A stretch of 64,000 nt of DNA from Enterobacter chengduensis (lineage in GTDB: Bacteria > Pseudomonadota > Gammaproteobacteria > Enterobacterales > Enterobacteriaceae): NCBI RefSeq assembly GCF_001984825.2, contig NZ_CP043318.1, forward strand, positions 2,294,001 through 2,358,000. The letters run 5' to 3'. Both the position numbers and the translations under genes were made by a program. The notes beneath the pieces were generated by a model. That model worked only from the letters and a program-made list of their open reading frames with translations. It was not told the origin of the DNA and made no database searches. Positions 26,907 through 36,391 of the stretch are shown in pieces (position 1 is the first letter of the stretch; the number at the start of each line of letters is the position of its first letter).

Positions 26907-28127
26907 GTGGTTGCTGATAGTCAGCCAGGGCATATCGATCAGATTAAGCAGACCAACGCTGGCGCGGTGTATCGCCTGATTGATCAGCTTGGTCCCGTTT
27001 CGCGTATCGATCTTTCGCGCCTGGCACAGCTGGCACCTGCCAGTATCACCAAGATTGTTCGCGAGATGCTGGAAGCACACCTGGTCCAGGAGACGGAAAT
27101 TCAGGAGCCGGGCAGCCGTGGCCGTCCGGCCGTCGGGCTGGTGGTTGAAACAGAAGCATGGCACTACCTGTCGCTGCGCATCAGCCGCGGGGAGATCTTC
27201 CTCGCGCTGCGCGATCTCAGCAGCAAGCTGGTGGTGGAAGACCGGCTTGACCTGCCGCTTAACGCGGAGGAACCGCTCCTCGACGCGATTGTCTCACACA
27301 TCGATCGCTTCTTTATTCGCCATCAGCAGCGGCTTGAACGCCTGACGGCGATTGCCATCACCATGCCGGGGATTATTGATACCGAAAACGGCATTGTTCA
27401 CCGCATGCCGTTTTACGACGACGTTAAAGAGATGCCGCTGGGCGAGGTGCTGAAAAACCATACCGGCGTGCCGGTCTATATTCAGCATGACATCAGCGCC
27501 TGGACGATGGCGGAGGCGCTGTTTGGCGCGTCGCGCGGGGCGCGGGACGTGATTCAGGTCGTCATCGACCATAACGTCGGGGCGGGCGTGATCACCGACG
27601 GACGCCTTCTCCATGCCGGAAGCAGTAGCCTGGTGGAAATTGGCCACACCCAGGTCGACCCGTACGGCAAGCGCTGCTACTGCGGGAACCACGGCTGTCT
27701 GGAGACCATTGCCAGCGTGGAGAGCGTGCTGGAGCTGGCGCAGGTTCGGCTTAGCCAGTCCATGAGCTCATCGCTGCACGGACAGCCCTTAACGGTCGAT
27801 TCCCTGTGCGCCGCCGCGCGTCAGGGCGATCTGCTGGCGAAGGATATCATCACCGGGGTGGGGAATAACGTTGGCCGCATTCTTGCCATTATGGTGAACC
27901 TCTTCAACCCGCAAAAAATTCTGATTGGCTCGCCGCTCAGCCAGGCGGCGGAGATCCTCTTCCCGGCGATCTCGGCCTGTATCCACCAGCAGTCGCTTCC
28001 CGCCTACAGCAAAAATATTGCGGTTGAAAGCACCCAGTTTTCTAACCAGGGCACGATGGCAGGCGCGGCGCTGGTCAAAGACGCCATGTATAACGGCTCG
28101 CTGCTGATCCGCCTGCTGCAGGGTTAA
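26907..28127 (+). CDS. mlc: Global glucose-responsive repressor Mlc
   Basis: This 406-residue protein has the length of E. coli Mlc. The N-terminal HTH (LAQLAPASITKIVREMLEA) is followed by a ROK domain with the zinc motif GHTQVDPYGKRCYCGNHGC (His plus three Cys). Mlc represses PTS genes such as ptsG and manXYZ, and is sequestered at the membrane by unphosphorylated EIICB-Glc when glucose is transported. The start is a GTG preceded by GAG, as in E. coli. It lies in the conserved ynfL-mlc-ynfK order. Confidence 0.96.
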   Translation: MVADSQPGHIDQIKQTNAGAVYRLIDQLGPVSRIDLSRLAQLAPASITKIVREMLEAHLVQETEIQEPGSRGRPAVGLVVETEAWHYLSLRISRGEIFLALRDLSSKLVVEDRLDLPLNAEEPLLDAIVSHIDRFFIRHQQRLERLTAIAITMPGIIDTENGIVHRMPFYDDVKEMPLGEVLKNHTGVPVYIQHDISAWTMAEALFGASRGARDVIQVVIDHNVGAGVITDGRLLHAGSSSLVEIGHTQVDPYGKRCYCGNHGCLETIASVESVLELAQVRLSQSMSSSLHGQPLTVDSLCAAARQGDLLAKDIITGVGNNVGRILAIMVNLFNPQKILIGSPLSQAAEILFPAISACIHQQSLPAYSKNIAVESTQFSNQGTMAGAALVKDAMYNGSLLIRLLQG

Positions 28128-28257
28128 CTCTTTTCCGCAGATGTACGAAAAATTGCGCTATCTCAAGCCGGGTAGCGCACGCATCCCGTAGACTTCCTCC
28201 ACTGAATTATTTACCTGGTTTATATTTCCGAAGCATACCCAAGAGGTGGAGTGAGTC

Positions 28258-28953
28258 ATGCTTAAGCGTTTCTTTGTTACTGGTACAGATACCTCTGTCG
28301 GCAAGACCGTCGTATCACGCGCATTGCTGCAGGCGCTGGCAGCAAGCGGTAAACGCGTGGCAGGGTACAAACCGGTCGCAAAAGGGAGTAAAGAGACGCC
28401 AGAGGGATTGCGTAATAAAGACGCCCTGGTGCTGCAAAGCGTCTCGTCGCTGGAACTGCCTTATCACGCGGTCAATCCCATTGCGCTAAGCGAAGAGGAG
28501 AGCAGCGTAGCGCACAGCGGCCTAATTAATTATCCCCTGTTGTCCGACGGCCTGGCGAGCCTGAGCGCGAAGGTTGATCACGTGGTGGTTGAAGGGACGG
28601 GGGGCTGGCGCAGCCTGATGAATGATTTGCGCCCGCTGTCTGAATGGGTCGTGCAGGAGCAGCTTCCGGTGGTGATGGTGGTGGGGATCCAGGAAGGGTG
28701 CATCAACCACGCGCTGCTGACGGCCCAGGCGATTGCCAACGACGGTCTGCCGCTGATTGGCTGGGTAGCAAACCGCATCAACCCGGGCCTGGCGCACTAC
28801 GCGGAGATCATCGACGTGCTGAGCGCCAAACTGCCCGGCCCGCTGGTAGGCGAGCTGCCTTATCTTCCTCGCGCCGAGCAGCGCGAGCTAGCGCAGTACA
28901 TCGATCTCTCTGCCCTCGGTGGCGTGTTGACCGTAGATCGAGTCGTGGCGTAA
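28258..28953 (+). CDS. bioD2: Dethiobiotin synthetase BioD2 (YnfK)
   Basis: This 231-residue protein has the same length as E. coli YnfK. The P-loop is [20 protein letters not shown]; the [11 protein letters not shown] and [15 protein letters not shown] segments form the substrate and magnesium site. It is the second dethiobiotin synthetase-like protein of enterobacteria (diaminopelargonate, CO2 and ATP to dethiobiotin), often cryptic in E. coli relative to bioD1. Its 3' end overlaps the convergent clcB gene by 66 bases. Confidence 0.93.
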   Translation: MLKRFFVTGTDTSVGKTVVSRALLQALAASGKRVAGYKPVAKGSKETPEGLRNKDALVLQSVSSLELPYHAVNPIALSEEESSVAHSGLINYPLLSDGLASLSAKVDHVVVEGTGGWRSLMNDLRPLSEWVVQEQLPVVMVVGIQEGCINHALLTAQAIANDGLPLIGWVANRINPGLAHYAEIIDVLSAKLPGPLVGELPYLPRAEQRELAQYIDLSALGGVLTVDRVVA

Positions 28954-30162
28954 CGTCCGCGACAGCACGGACGCCACCACGCAGGCGACCAGCAAACCGG
29001 GCAGTAAGATATACTGTCCGGTCATTTCACAGACCATCAGCGCCGACATAATCGGCGCATGCGTGGTCGCGGCGAGTAGCGTTGCCATACCTGCCAGTCC
29101 CAGCAAAATTGTCGTCTCAGAACCCGGCAGCCACATCGAAAAAAGCTGCGCAAACAGCATCCCTGAAGCCATACCGACAAACAGCGTGGGCGTAAACACC
29201 CCGCCCGGCGCACCCGATCCGCTGCTCGCCAGCACCGCCAGCAGTTTGCAGATAAATACCCCGGCAATCACCGACAGCAGCCGCGGGGCAAGCAGAAAAG
29301 CCTGAACCACGCTATAGCCATTCCCCCACACCTTCGGCGTGAGGAGGGACAGCAGCCCGACGAGTAAACCGCCCAGCGCCAGCTGCCACGGCGGCGAAAG
29401 CTTAAGGCGCAGAAACAGTTCGTGGCTTAAGTCCATCAGCCACATCAGCAGCGGACCGCAGAGACCCGCCAGCAGGCCCATGGCGAGCAGCAGACCATAA
29501 TCCGTCGCGGCGAGGATACCGCTCAGATGAACCTCGTAAAGCGTTCCGGCTCCGGGGGCCAGGAGCTGCGTCGTGAGAAGCGCCACCACCGCCGCGATAA
29601 CCACCGGGCCGAGCGAGGCCAGCATCAGCGTGCCAAACAGGATCTCGGCAATGAACAGGCTTCCGGCTAAGGGCGCGTGGTAGGCACTGGCCATCCCGGC
29701 GGCGGCACCGCAGGCTATCCATAATTTCCATTCGGATTTGGGGGTAAAGCGCCGGGCGAAAAAGGAGGCGGAGAGGGCGGCAAGCAGGATCATTGCCCCT
29801 TCTCGCCCGATGGCGCTTCCGCTGGCCACGACCAGCAGCGACGCAAGGGATTTCACCAGGCTGGCGCCGTAATCAAACTGGCCGTCGCCCGTCTCCAGCG
29901 CTTCCATATAATCGGTAGGGGCGTGAGGCCGCTGGGCGGTCAGACGCTGCCATCCCCACAGCAGCAGCCCGGCTGCCAGCCCGCCCAGCGCGGGCGTCAG
30001 CGCGCGCCGCCAGGGGGAGAGCGACGCGGCGGCATTCACCAGGCTGCCGCTGTCGTTGCTGAGCAGCAGCCACTCCAGCAGGTACATGCTGTGGCGAAAT
30101 ACCGCAACCGCCAGCGCCGCCAGCACGCCGGTGACGGTGGCAATCAGGAAACGACGAAACAT
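28888..30162 (-). CDS. clcB: ClC-type chloride channel/transporter ClcB
   Basis: This 424-residue ClC protein is similar to E. coli ClcB (418). Anion-selectivity motifs are present: [13 protein letters not shown] with the gating Glu, and [15 protein letters not shown]. It moves chloride across the inner membrane and has been linked to extreme acid resistance with ClcA. I chose [12 protein letters not shown] because it aligns with E. coli; an ATG 12 codons upstream (30198) is an alternative, and neither has a strong Shine-Dalgarno. The C-terminal 22 codons overlap bioD2 on the opposite strand. Confidence 0.92.
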   Translation of the reverse strand: MFRRFLIATVTGVLAALAVAVFRHSMYLLEWLLLSNDSGSLVNAAASLSPWRRALTPALGGLAAGLLLWGWQRLTAQRPHAPTDYMEALETGDGQFDYGASLVKSLASLLVVASGSAIGREGAMILLAALSASFFARRFTPKSEWKLWIACGAAAGMASAYHAPLAGSLFIAEILFGTLMLASLGPVVIAAVVALLTTQLLAPGAGTLYEVHLSGILAATDYGLLLAMGLLAGLCGPLLMWLMDLSHELFLRLKLSPPWQLALGGLLVGLLSLLTPKVWGNGYSVVQAFLLAPRLLSVIAGVFICKLLAVLASSGSGAPGGVFTPTLFVGMASGMLFAQLFSMWLPGSETTILLGLAGMATLLAATTHAPIMSALMVCEMTGQYILLPGLLVACVVASVLSRTLRHDSIYGQHATEGREIDVLR

Positions 30163-30415
30163 CGCGCGGATATCGGGGTAGGTATGAAGACGTTGCATGA
30201 GTCGCGATTAAACGGGGCCGATGTTCTATTGTGATAGGAACTCAACCAGTATGCAAATGTGCCTTTATATGACGTTCTGAATATTCATGTTATTTATTTT
30301 TATTGAACATTTATTCGATTATTAAATATTAACCAAAAGTGCTGAATAAATTTGATGAACGCGTATTCATAGTAGAATTTCTTTTTTATTAACGGGAAGG
30401 AAAGGGAAATTCTTT

Positions 30416-30472
30416 ATGAGTAGTCAACTTACTCATTACCGGAGCGTAATGCATGGGTTACCGTACCGATAA
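30416..30472 (+). CDS. Possible 18-codon leader ORF before the PAAR gene
   Basis: An ATG follows a purine-rich stretch (GGAAGGAAAGGG) and encodes MSSQLTHYRSVMHGLPYR, then TAA. It overlaps the PAAR gene start by 20 bases in a different frame, which could couple their translation. It may also simply reflect an upstream ribosome-loading site. Low confidence as a protein. Confidence 0.25.
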   Translation: MSSQLTHYRSVMHGLPYR

Positions 30473-32150
30473 TTATGGCCGGGGACAGGCCCTTGAGAAT
30501 GATAAAACGACTACCGGTGCCAGGTGTATTGCGTCCATTACGGACAGCACCGAATTTGGGCGCAGAATTCTCAGGGTAGGTGATAAAACCACACCCTGTC
30601 CCAAATGTGGCAAGCAGGGCGTGATTGTATCGGGCGAGGAACGGGTAAAATTTCACGGTGTACCCGTGGCCGTTCATGGTTCTAAAGTTCATTGCGATTG
30701 TCCATCGGGTTCTAACCGGGTGATTGCTCCTGCAGGTCAGTGGCTGGGACGTGGACGTGACCCGGTTGATGTTGCCAGGGAGGAACACGCCGCCAGGCTG
30801 GCAACAGAAAAGCAGGCCGATGAAAAACGCAGAGAGGAGGAAAGGGAGCGCAACCGGGTATTTGCAAAATCCTGCCTCCGTGGTGTGGGGTGTAATGATG
30901 CCGGTGACCAGCGCGAACCCCACACCAATTTTGCTGATATGGCATTTTTTCAGGCCATGCCCGCCAGTGACCCGATGACCGATTCAGACACCCCGCAGCA
31001 CGCGCAGACCGTAAAAAAGGAAAAACCAGAAGATATCCCCAAACCGAAGAAGCGTAGCGCTCTGTATCGCTGGTGGAACGGCAACCATGAGGTGATGGAT
31101 TATCAGGCCGCCGTTGCTGCCGCAGCCGCAGCTTCACGTGCACAGACCGCCACGGCAGGCGCAAGCCTGCTGGATCTGATAAGCGGCAGGGCACTGACCT
31201 ACGGCACCTGGGCGGTCCGTGGCGCCTCCGGGCTGGGTGAGGTAGTCGCCGCCGGAGCGGGTGCACCCGTGGCCGGGCTGCTGGTGGGAATGATGCCCGG
31301 CAGGCTGAACGACGGCGAACAGGACTTTATCGACCGTATGCGCCTGGCGCAGATGCGTGAAGCCCCGAGCCGAGTTCGCTATACGTGGGAGAATGACAGC
31401 AGGGGGAACCCGGTGCCGCATGGCTGGCATACGCCACCTGGCCGGGATAATGTTCGCGTCAGAAAAATGGAGTACGACAGCAGCGCCCAGGCATACACCT
31501 TCACCACGGAGGAAGAACCGCGCATCACCATTGTGTGGACGCCTGACCGAACAGGCGAGGAAAAGCCGTGGAATACCGGCAACCAGGCGCGGCCGGTGCT
31601 GCCGAACCCGGTGATTGTTGACCCGCTGCCCGACAACACCGGCAGAACGGCGACCACCAGCCCGATGCCGGAGGAAAAGAGTTTCGCGGATTACATTCTG
31701 ATCCTGCCGTTCCCTGACCTGCCGCCGATTTATATTTACCTGAGCAAACCGCCGGTGGAGTTTCTGGAAGTAGAGCTATACAGTGACTTTAAATGCCGTT
31801 CGCGGCAGGGGATTTACGAGGCGGATCACATGCCGTCTGCTGCTGCGGTACGATCTGCTTTATTGCGTGAAAATCCCCGCCTCAGTAAAAAATTGGTGGA
31901 TGAAATGGCTCAGAATGTTGCAGCTATCGTAGTTCCAAAAGAAATTCATCAAAAATTAAGTGAGACTTATGGTGGTCGTAATTCGCCAGTACAAATTGAA
32001 CTGGACTCAAAGAACCTCCGTGCGGCAGTGGATCGTAATCTGGATGCAATCAGACCAGCACTTAAAGCAAATGGTGCAACAGAAACCCAGATAGAAGCTG
32101 CAAAGGCTAAAATGCACGAATTGAATCGTAATGTGGGGTTGTACGAATGA
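30453..32150 (+). CDS. PAAR domain / S-type pyocin domain toxin with C-terminal HNH-like nuclease
   Basis: This 565-residue protein is modular. Residues about 35-95 form a PAAR-type tip with cysteine pairs (CPKCGKQG and CDCPSG). A charged, partly helical linker follows, then an Ala/Gly-rich helical segment (about 210-285). A Pyocin_S-like domain (about 300-400) has RYTWENDSRGNPVPHGWHTP in its early part. The last about 130 residues look like a nuclease toxin of the HNH/endonuclease VII superfamily, with YEADHMPSAAA and IHQKLSETYGG as probable His motifs. PAAR proteins cap type VI secretion spikes, so it is likely a T6SS effector, but no secretion genes are in the window. Base composition becomes more AT-rich over the toxin part. 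The immunity gene overlaps its stop. Confidence 0.8.
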   Translation: MGYRTDNYGRGQALENDKTTTGARCIASITDSTEFGRRILRVGDKTTPCPKCGKQGVIVSGEERVKFHGVPVAVHGSKVHCDCPSGSNRVIAPAGQWLGRGRDPVDVAREEHAARLATEKQADEKRREEERERNRVFAKSCLRGVGCNDAGDQREPHTNFADMAFFQAMPASDPMTDSDTPQHAQTVKKEKPEDIPKPKKRSALYRWWNGNHEVMDYQAAVAAAAAASRAQTATAGASLLDLISGRALTYGTWAVRGASGLGEVVAAGAGAPVAGLLVGMMPGRLNDGEQDFIDRMRLAQMREAPSRVRYTWENDSRGNPVPHGWHTPPGRDNVRVRKMEYDSSAQAYTFTTEEEPRITIVWTPDRTGEEKPWNTGNQARPVLPNPVIVDPLPDNTGRTATTSPMPEEKSFADYILILPFPDLPPIYIYLSKPPVEFLEVELYSDFKCRSRQGIYEADHMPSAAAVRSALLRENPRLSKKLVDEMAQNVAAIVVPKEIHQKLSETYGGRNSPVQIELDSKNLRAAVDRNLDAIRPALKANGATETQIEAAKAKMHELNRNVGLYE

Positions 32151-32614
32151 CAGTGAATATTGAAGCGTTAATTTATAGCTTAGGTAGATCTTATCAAGAC
32201 CTGGTTGACGTAGAGCTCATACCATACAAAACCCCTCCATCCGGTTTTTCCGGTGACCCTGATCTGAGCCTGAATATGGCGCAGGAGGGGGTATACTTAT
32301 CATTCAGGCGTGAAGGACGTATTCTCCAGGAAATTACAGTAACCCTACTCCGACCGGAAATTAAAGGGTGGCATTTTCCTAATGAGCTGCCGTTCGGGCT
32401 CAAGAGCGAAATGTCACGTCGATGGGTTCATGAACATATCGGAGAGCCGTTAAGAAGTTCACCACCAAAAACTATTATGAAGCGTGCTTTGGGATGGGCC
32501 GATCTTTTTGATGTAGCCGCCGGAGATCTCCCCGTGAGTATGCAGATTGATTTTGACGTAATGGACAATGCCGTATCAGTGACGTTCATGCCAACGTCAG
32601 AGCTTCGCTGGTGA
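32147..32614 (+). CDS. Immunity protein, DUF6392-like
   Basis: This 155-residue acidic protein starts four bases before the toxin stop (ATGA overlap), as toxin-immunity pairs often do. It resembles small DUF6392-type proteins found next to S-pyocin/PAAR toxins (SGDPDLSLNMAQEGVYLSFRR; LPTSELRW-like end). It is inferred to bind and block the nuclease domain of the upstream protein in the producing cell. The link to that role comes from position and recollection of the family, not from a known structure. Confidence 0.72.
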   Translation: MTVNIEALIYSLGRSYQDLVDVELIPYKTPPSGFSGDPDLSLNMAQEGVYLSFRREGRILQEITVTLLRPEIKGWHFPNELPFGLKSEMSRRWVHEHIGEPLRSSPPKTIMKRALGWADLFDVAAGDLPVSMQIDFDVMDNAVSVTFMPTSELRW

Positions 32615-32634
32615 ATCCAACGTAAGCCAAAGCC

Positions 32635-32655
32635 AAGCCCCAAAAGGGGCTTTTC
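32635..32655 (+). terminator. Intrinsic terminator after the immunity gene
   Basis: AAGCCCC-AAAA-GGGGCTT followed by TT, a compact GC-rich hairpin 20 bases after the immunity stop, also usable for the convergent osm operon. Confidence 0.8.
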
Positions 32656-32690
32656 TACGCGGTAACCCAAAAATTGGGTAAATATAATTC

Positions 32691-33839
32691 TCAGCTCTCG
32701 CTATGAATATTCAGCGCCCGACGCGTGCGCCCGGAGCTCAGGTACTCGGCAATATAGTCCTGCGAGATCTCGCCGTTGTAGCGACCGTCCTCATCCACGA
32801 TAGGCATCCAGCTGGTGTTGCTCTCGTACAGGCGCGACAGCACCACGCGCAGGTTGTCTTCCGCCTTGCCGGTCATGCGGAACGGATGCAGGATGTCGGC
32901 GCAGGTCCCGCTGGCGTGACGCGCTTCGCGACGCTTCACAAAGCCCAGCGGCTTGCCGTGCTCGTCGACCACGGTAATCGCGCGAATGTCATTATCATCC
33001 ATGGTCGCAAAGGCTTCAGGGAGGGGCGTAGAGCCCCGCACCGTAATGGTCGGCTGCTGGTCGGTGACGTCGCCCGCCGAGACCAGCAGCAGGCGCTTCA
33101 GCGTGCGGTCCTGGCCGACAAAGGAGCCGACAAACTCATTCGCCGGTTTCGCCAGCAGCTCATCGGGGCTGGCGCACTGCACGATTTTCCCCTGACGGAA
33201 CACCGCAATACGGTCGCCGAGCTTCAGGGCCTCGTCGATGTCGTGGCTGACCAGCATGACGGTTTTTTTCAGCTTGCGCTGCATCTCCAGGAACTGGTTC
33301 TGGATCACCTCGCGGTTGATCGGGTCCACCGCGCCGAAGGGCTCATCCATCAGCAGTACCGGCGGATCCGCCGCCAGGGCGCGGATGACGCCGATACGCT
33401 GCTGCTGGCCGCCGGACATCTCGCGGGGATAGCGATTCAGGAACTTGTGCGGATCCATCGCCACCATATCCATCAGCTCTTCGGCGCGGGTTTTACAGCG
33501 CGCTTTATCCCAGCCCAGCATGCGCGGCACGACGGTAATGTTCTCTTCGATGGTCATGTTCGGGAACAGGCCAATCTGCTGGATCACGTAGCCAATGTTG
33601 CGGCGCAGGGTCACCGTGTCCATCCCGCTGGTGTCTTCACCGTTAATCAGGATCGTCCCGCTGCTGGGGGTAATGAGGCGGTTGATCATCTTCAGGGTGG
33701 TAGTCTTCCCGCAGCCGGACGGGCCGAGCAGGACGCACATTTCCCCTTCGGGCACGTTCAGGTTAACGTTGTCGACGGCCTTAAAGGTCTGGCCGTGCTT
33801 CTGTGAAAATTGTTTGGTGAGGTTTTCCAGTTTTATCAT
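32691..33839 (-). CDS. osmV: OsmV-like ATP-binding subunit, osmoprotectant ABC transporter
   Basis: This 382-residue ATPase has Walker A (GPSGCGKTT), the signature MSGGQQQR, Walker B (LLMDEPFGAVD) and the switch His (SHD). Two C-terminal CBS domains (about 255-370) are typical of OpuC/ProV-type glycine-betaine transporters and can sense ionic strength. The start MIKLENLTKQF overlaps the permease stop by one base (TAATG); an in-frame extension upstream is unlikely. Gene order ATPase-permease-binding protein-permease equals the Salmonella OsmU system osmVWXY, which sits in a similar clcB/dmsD neighbourhood. Confidence 0.88.
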   Translation of the reverse strand: MIKLENLTKQFSQKHGQTFKAVDNVNLNVPEGEMCVLLGPSGCGKTTTLKMINRLITPSSGTILINGEDTSGMDTVTLRRNIGYVIQQIGLFPNMTIEENITVVPRMLGWDKARCKTRAEELMDMVAMDPHKFLNRYPREMSGGQQQRIGVIRALAADPPVLLMDEPFGAVDPINREVIQNQFLEMQRKLKKTVMLVSHDIDEALKLGDRIAVFRQGKIVQCASPDELLAKPANEFVGSFVGQDRTLKRLLLVSAGDVTDQQPTITVRGSTPLPEAFATMDDNDIRAITVVDEHGKPLGFVKRREARHASGTCADILHPFRMTGKAEDNLRVVLSRLYESNTSWMPIVDEDGRYNGEISQDYIAEYLSSGRTRRALNIHSES

Positions 33840-34486
33840 TATCGAATCCCCTTTGGAGTCAGAACCACCTGCAGACGGTGCAGCAGCCAGTCGAGCACAA
33901 TCGCTAAAAGACAAATCATCAGCGCGCCAGCAATCAACATGCGGATGTCGCTCCCGCCGATGCCGTTGAGCAGCAGCAGGCCCAGACCGCCCGCGCCGAT
34001 CACCGCCGCAATCGCCATTACGCCGATGTTCATCACCACGGCGGTGCGGATCCCGCCGAAAATGACCGGCAGCGCCATCGGGATCTCTACCCAGCGCAGG
34101 CGTTGCCAGAAGGTCATGCCGATCCCGCGTCCGGCTTCACGCAGGCCCGGCGGCAGGCTGTCGAGCGCGGTGTGGGTGTTACGCACAATCGGCAGCAGCG
34201 AGTAGAGAAACACCGCCGTGATCGCGGGCAGGGCGCCAATGCCCTGACCGATCAGCGAAAACAGCGGGATCATCAGGCCGAACAGGGCGATGGACGGAAT
34301 GGTCAGCACGATGGTGGCAATGCCCAGCACCGGCGTTGCCAGCCATTTATGACGGACAATCAAAATGCCCAGCGGTACGCCGATGATGATGGCTAAACCT
34401 ACGGCCAGCGCCACCAGCCACAGATGCTGCAGCGTCAGGGTTAACAGGTAGCCCCAGTTGTCCAGAATGTAGTGAACGGTATCCAT
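33839..34486 (-). CDS. osmW: OsmW-like permease, osmoprotectant ABC transporter
   Basis: This 215-residue inner-membrane permease has about six helices. The BPD_transp_1 domain includes the EAA-type loop around LREAGRGIGMTFWQRLRWVE, which contacts the ATPase. It forms the channel with the second permease (35413-36123). It is translationally coupled to osmV by the TAATG overlap. Confidence 0.87.
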   Translation of the reverse strand: MDTVHYILDNWGYLLTLTLQHLWLVALAVGLAIIIGVPLGILIVRHKWLATPVLGIATIVLTIPSIALFGLMIPLFSLIGQGIGALPAITAVFLYSLLPIVRNTHTALDSLPPGLREAGRGIGMTFWQRLRWVEIPMALPVIFGGIRTAVVMNIGVMAIAAVIGAGGLGLLLLNGIGGSDIRMLIAGALMICLLAIVLDWLLHRLQVVLTPKGIR

Positions 34487-34494
34487 AGCGCCTC

Positions 34495-35394
34495 CTACAG
34501 CAGCTGCTTGCTACGCAGGAAATCACGGGCGACCTGCTGCGGTGACTGATGGTCGATATCCACCTTCTTGTTCAGTTCGGTGATAACGTCATTGTTGAGC
34601 TGTGCCGAGAGGGTGTTGAGCGCCTCTTCCAGACCGGGGTTAGCCTCCAGCGTGTCCTTACGCACCACCGGCGTCACCGCATAGCTCGGGAAGAAGCCTT
34701 TATCATCCTCAAGGACCTTCAGGTCGAAGCCTTTTACGCGCCCGTCGGTGGTGTAAATCAGACCGGCGTCGACGAAGCCGTCGCGCACCGCGTTATAAAC
34801 CAGACCGGGGTCCATCTGGCGGATCTGCGGCCGGTCCAGCTCCATCTTATAGGCGGCCTGAAGCGGCTTCATGCCGTCGCTGCGCCCGGCAAACTCCAGG
34901 TCTAAGCCCAGCAGCCAGTTTTTGTCCGGGTTGGTTTTACGGATCTCCTCAATCTTCGCCACCAACTCCGACATGGTGTTGATATGTTCCGCCTCGGCGC
35001 GCTTGCGCTGCATGGCGAAGGCGTAGGTGTTGTTCATGTCGGCGGGCTTGAGCCAGACCAGGCCGTGCTTCGCGTCCAGGCGTTTCACCGTCTCGTAGGA
35101 TTCCTCTGGCGACATGCGCTTGTTGATGTGGTTAAAAATGATCAGCGACGTGCCGGTGTACTCCCAGGTCATGTCAATCTGCTTGTTGATCATCGCGTTG
35201 CGGGAGATCACCGTGGCAATGTTGGTTTGCGGCTGCACCTGAAAACCTTTCTTTTGCAGGTACTGCACGGTCATCGCCGAAAGAATGTGCTGCTCGGTAA
35301 AGCTCTTGGTCGCCAGAATCAGCGGGGCCGCCATCGTCTGGCTGGTGAACAGCGCCGCGGCACACAGCGCCGTCAGGCTGGAAAACAGTCTCAT
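34495..35394 (-). CDS. osmX: OsmX-like periplasmic osmoprotectant-binding protein
   Basis: This 299-residue protein has a signal peptide ([23 protein letters not shown]) and an OpuAC-type substrate-binding domain. It opens with the typical [15 protein letters not shown] strand and contains [11 protein letters not shown]. The family captures glycine betaine or choline-O-sulfate-like solutes in the periplasm. It lies eight bases upstream of osmW and 18 bases downstream of the first permease gene, all one operon. Confidence 0.87.
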   Translation of the reverse strand: MRLFSSLTALCAAALFTSQTMAAPLILATKSFTEQHILSAMTVQYLQKKGFQVQPQTNIATVISRNAMINKQIDMTWEYTGTSLIIFNHINKRMSPEESYETVKRLDAKHGLVWLKPADMNNTYAFAMQRKRAEAEHINTMSELVAKIEEIRKTNPDKNWLLGLDLEFAGRSDGMKPLQAAYKMELDRPQIRQMDPGLVYNAVRDGFVDAGLIYTTDGRVKGFDLKVLEDDKGFFPSYAVTPVVRKDTLEANPGLEEALNTLSAQLNNDVITELNKKVDIDHQSPQQVARDFLRSKQLL

Positions 35395-35412
35395 AAAAGC
35401 TCCTTGTTATTG

Positions 35413-36123
35413 TTATCGAGCGAGATGGGGGCTCATCACGCGGCCCAGCGCCGCCAGCAGGGTATCGAGGATCAGGGCGAACAGGGCGGTGGCCGCCGCG
35501 CCGAGGATCAGGGTCGGGAAATCGTTCAGATAAATACCGGGGAAAATCAGCTCGCCGTAGCTGCTGGCGCCAATCAGGAACGCCAGCGGCGCGGTACCGA
35601 CGTTAATGGCGGTGGCGATGCGGATCCCCGAGAGCATGACCGGCCAGGCGGCAGGCAGCTCAACCTGGCGCAGACGCTGCCATTTGGTCATCCCGATGCC
35701 GTTTGCCGCTTCCAGCAGCGACGGCGGGACCGAGCACAGCCCGGCATAGGTATTACGCACGATCGGCAGCAGCGAGGCGAGGAACAGGGCGATGATGGCC
35801 GGCGTATCGCCAATGCCAATCACCACCATCGCCAGCGCCAGCACGGCCAGCGGCGGCAGCGTGTTGCCGACGTTAAAGATTTGCATCACATATTCGGCGA
35901 TACCCCGCGCGGCCGGGCGGCTCAGCAGGATACCGGCCGGAATACCCACCAGCAGGGCAAAAAACATCGATGAGAAAACCAGAATCATGTGCTGTTGCCC
36001 GAGATAAACCAGGTCGACCTGGCGCGCCTTAATCGTCTCCAGCCCGATCCCCCAGACGAGGAGGGCGAGGACCACGATAATAGCGCCGACAAACAGCAGC
36101 GAACGTTTGAGTAATGGGTGCAT
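35413..36123 (-). CDS. OsmY-type permease, osmoprotectant ABC transporter (first gene of the operon)
   Basis: This 236-residue permease is homologous to the other one, with the coupling loop LLEAANGIGMTKWQRLRQVE. AGGGAGA precedes the chosen ATG (MHPLLKRSLLFVG) at nine bases; eight upstream codons are dropped. The Salmonella counterpart is called osmY in the osmVWXY set, not the unrelated stress gene osmY, so I leave the symbol blank. It begins the operon, and osmotic control would act in the 270-base gap upstream. Confidence 0.86.
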   Translation of the reverse strand: MHPLLKRSLLFVGAIIVVLALLVWGIGLETIKARQVDLVYLGQQHMILVFSSMFFALLVGIPAGILLSRPAARGIAEYVMQIFNVGNTLPPLAVLALAMVVIGIGDTPAIIALFLASLLPIVRNTYAGLCSVPPSLLEAANGIGMTKWQRLRQVELPAAWPVMLSGIRIATAINVGTAPLAFLIGASSYGELIFPGIYLNDFPTLILGAAATALFALILDTLLAALGRVMSPHLAR

Positions 36124-36284
36124 TGCGGTGTGTCTCCCTGTGCGCATGCGTTATAGCAACCACCGGTTGCCTGTTGTTATGCCATGTTTCGGCAGGGGGT
36201 CATTGAGCTATAGCAAGCGTTTGGGAAGGGTTCCAGCGAAGGGGTAAAATCTGTAACCCTATGAATGCAGGGGAAACCTTGTGC

Positions 36285-36307
36285 CAGCCCTTATGGCGTA
36301 AGGGCTG
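36285..36307. terminator. Hairpin between the osm operon promoter and the DUF1275 gene
   Basis: A perfect 9-bp stem CAGCCCTTA / TAAGGGCTG with a 5-base loop. No T-run follows on either strand. It lies about 85 bases after the DUF1275 stop and may end that transcript. The rest of 36124-36391 holds no gene. Confidence 0.4.
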
Positions 36308-36391
36308 ATTGAGGCTCGGGCAGAATAGTCTTAAAACGCATTCTTAAAAGTGACGGTGTCACAAAAACCGCGCCTAAGGTCGGCCATATTT

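Noticed and set aside
32703..33806. Open frame of 367 codons antisense to the osmV-like gene
   Set aside because: No recognisable domain, composition typical of a shadow frame, and complete overlap with a well-supported ABC ATPase.
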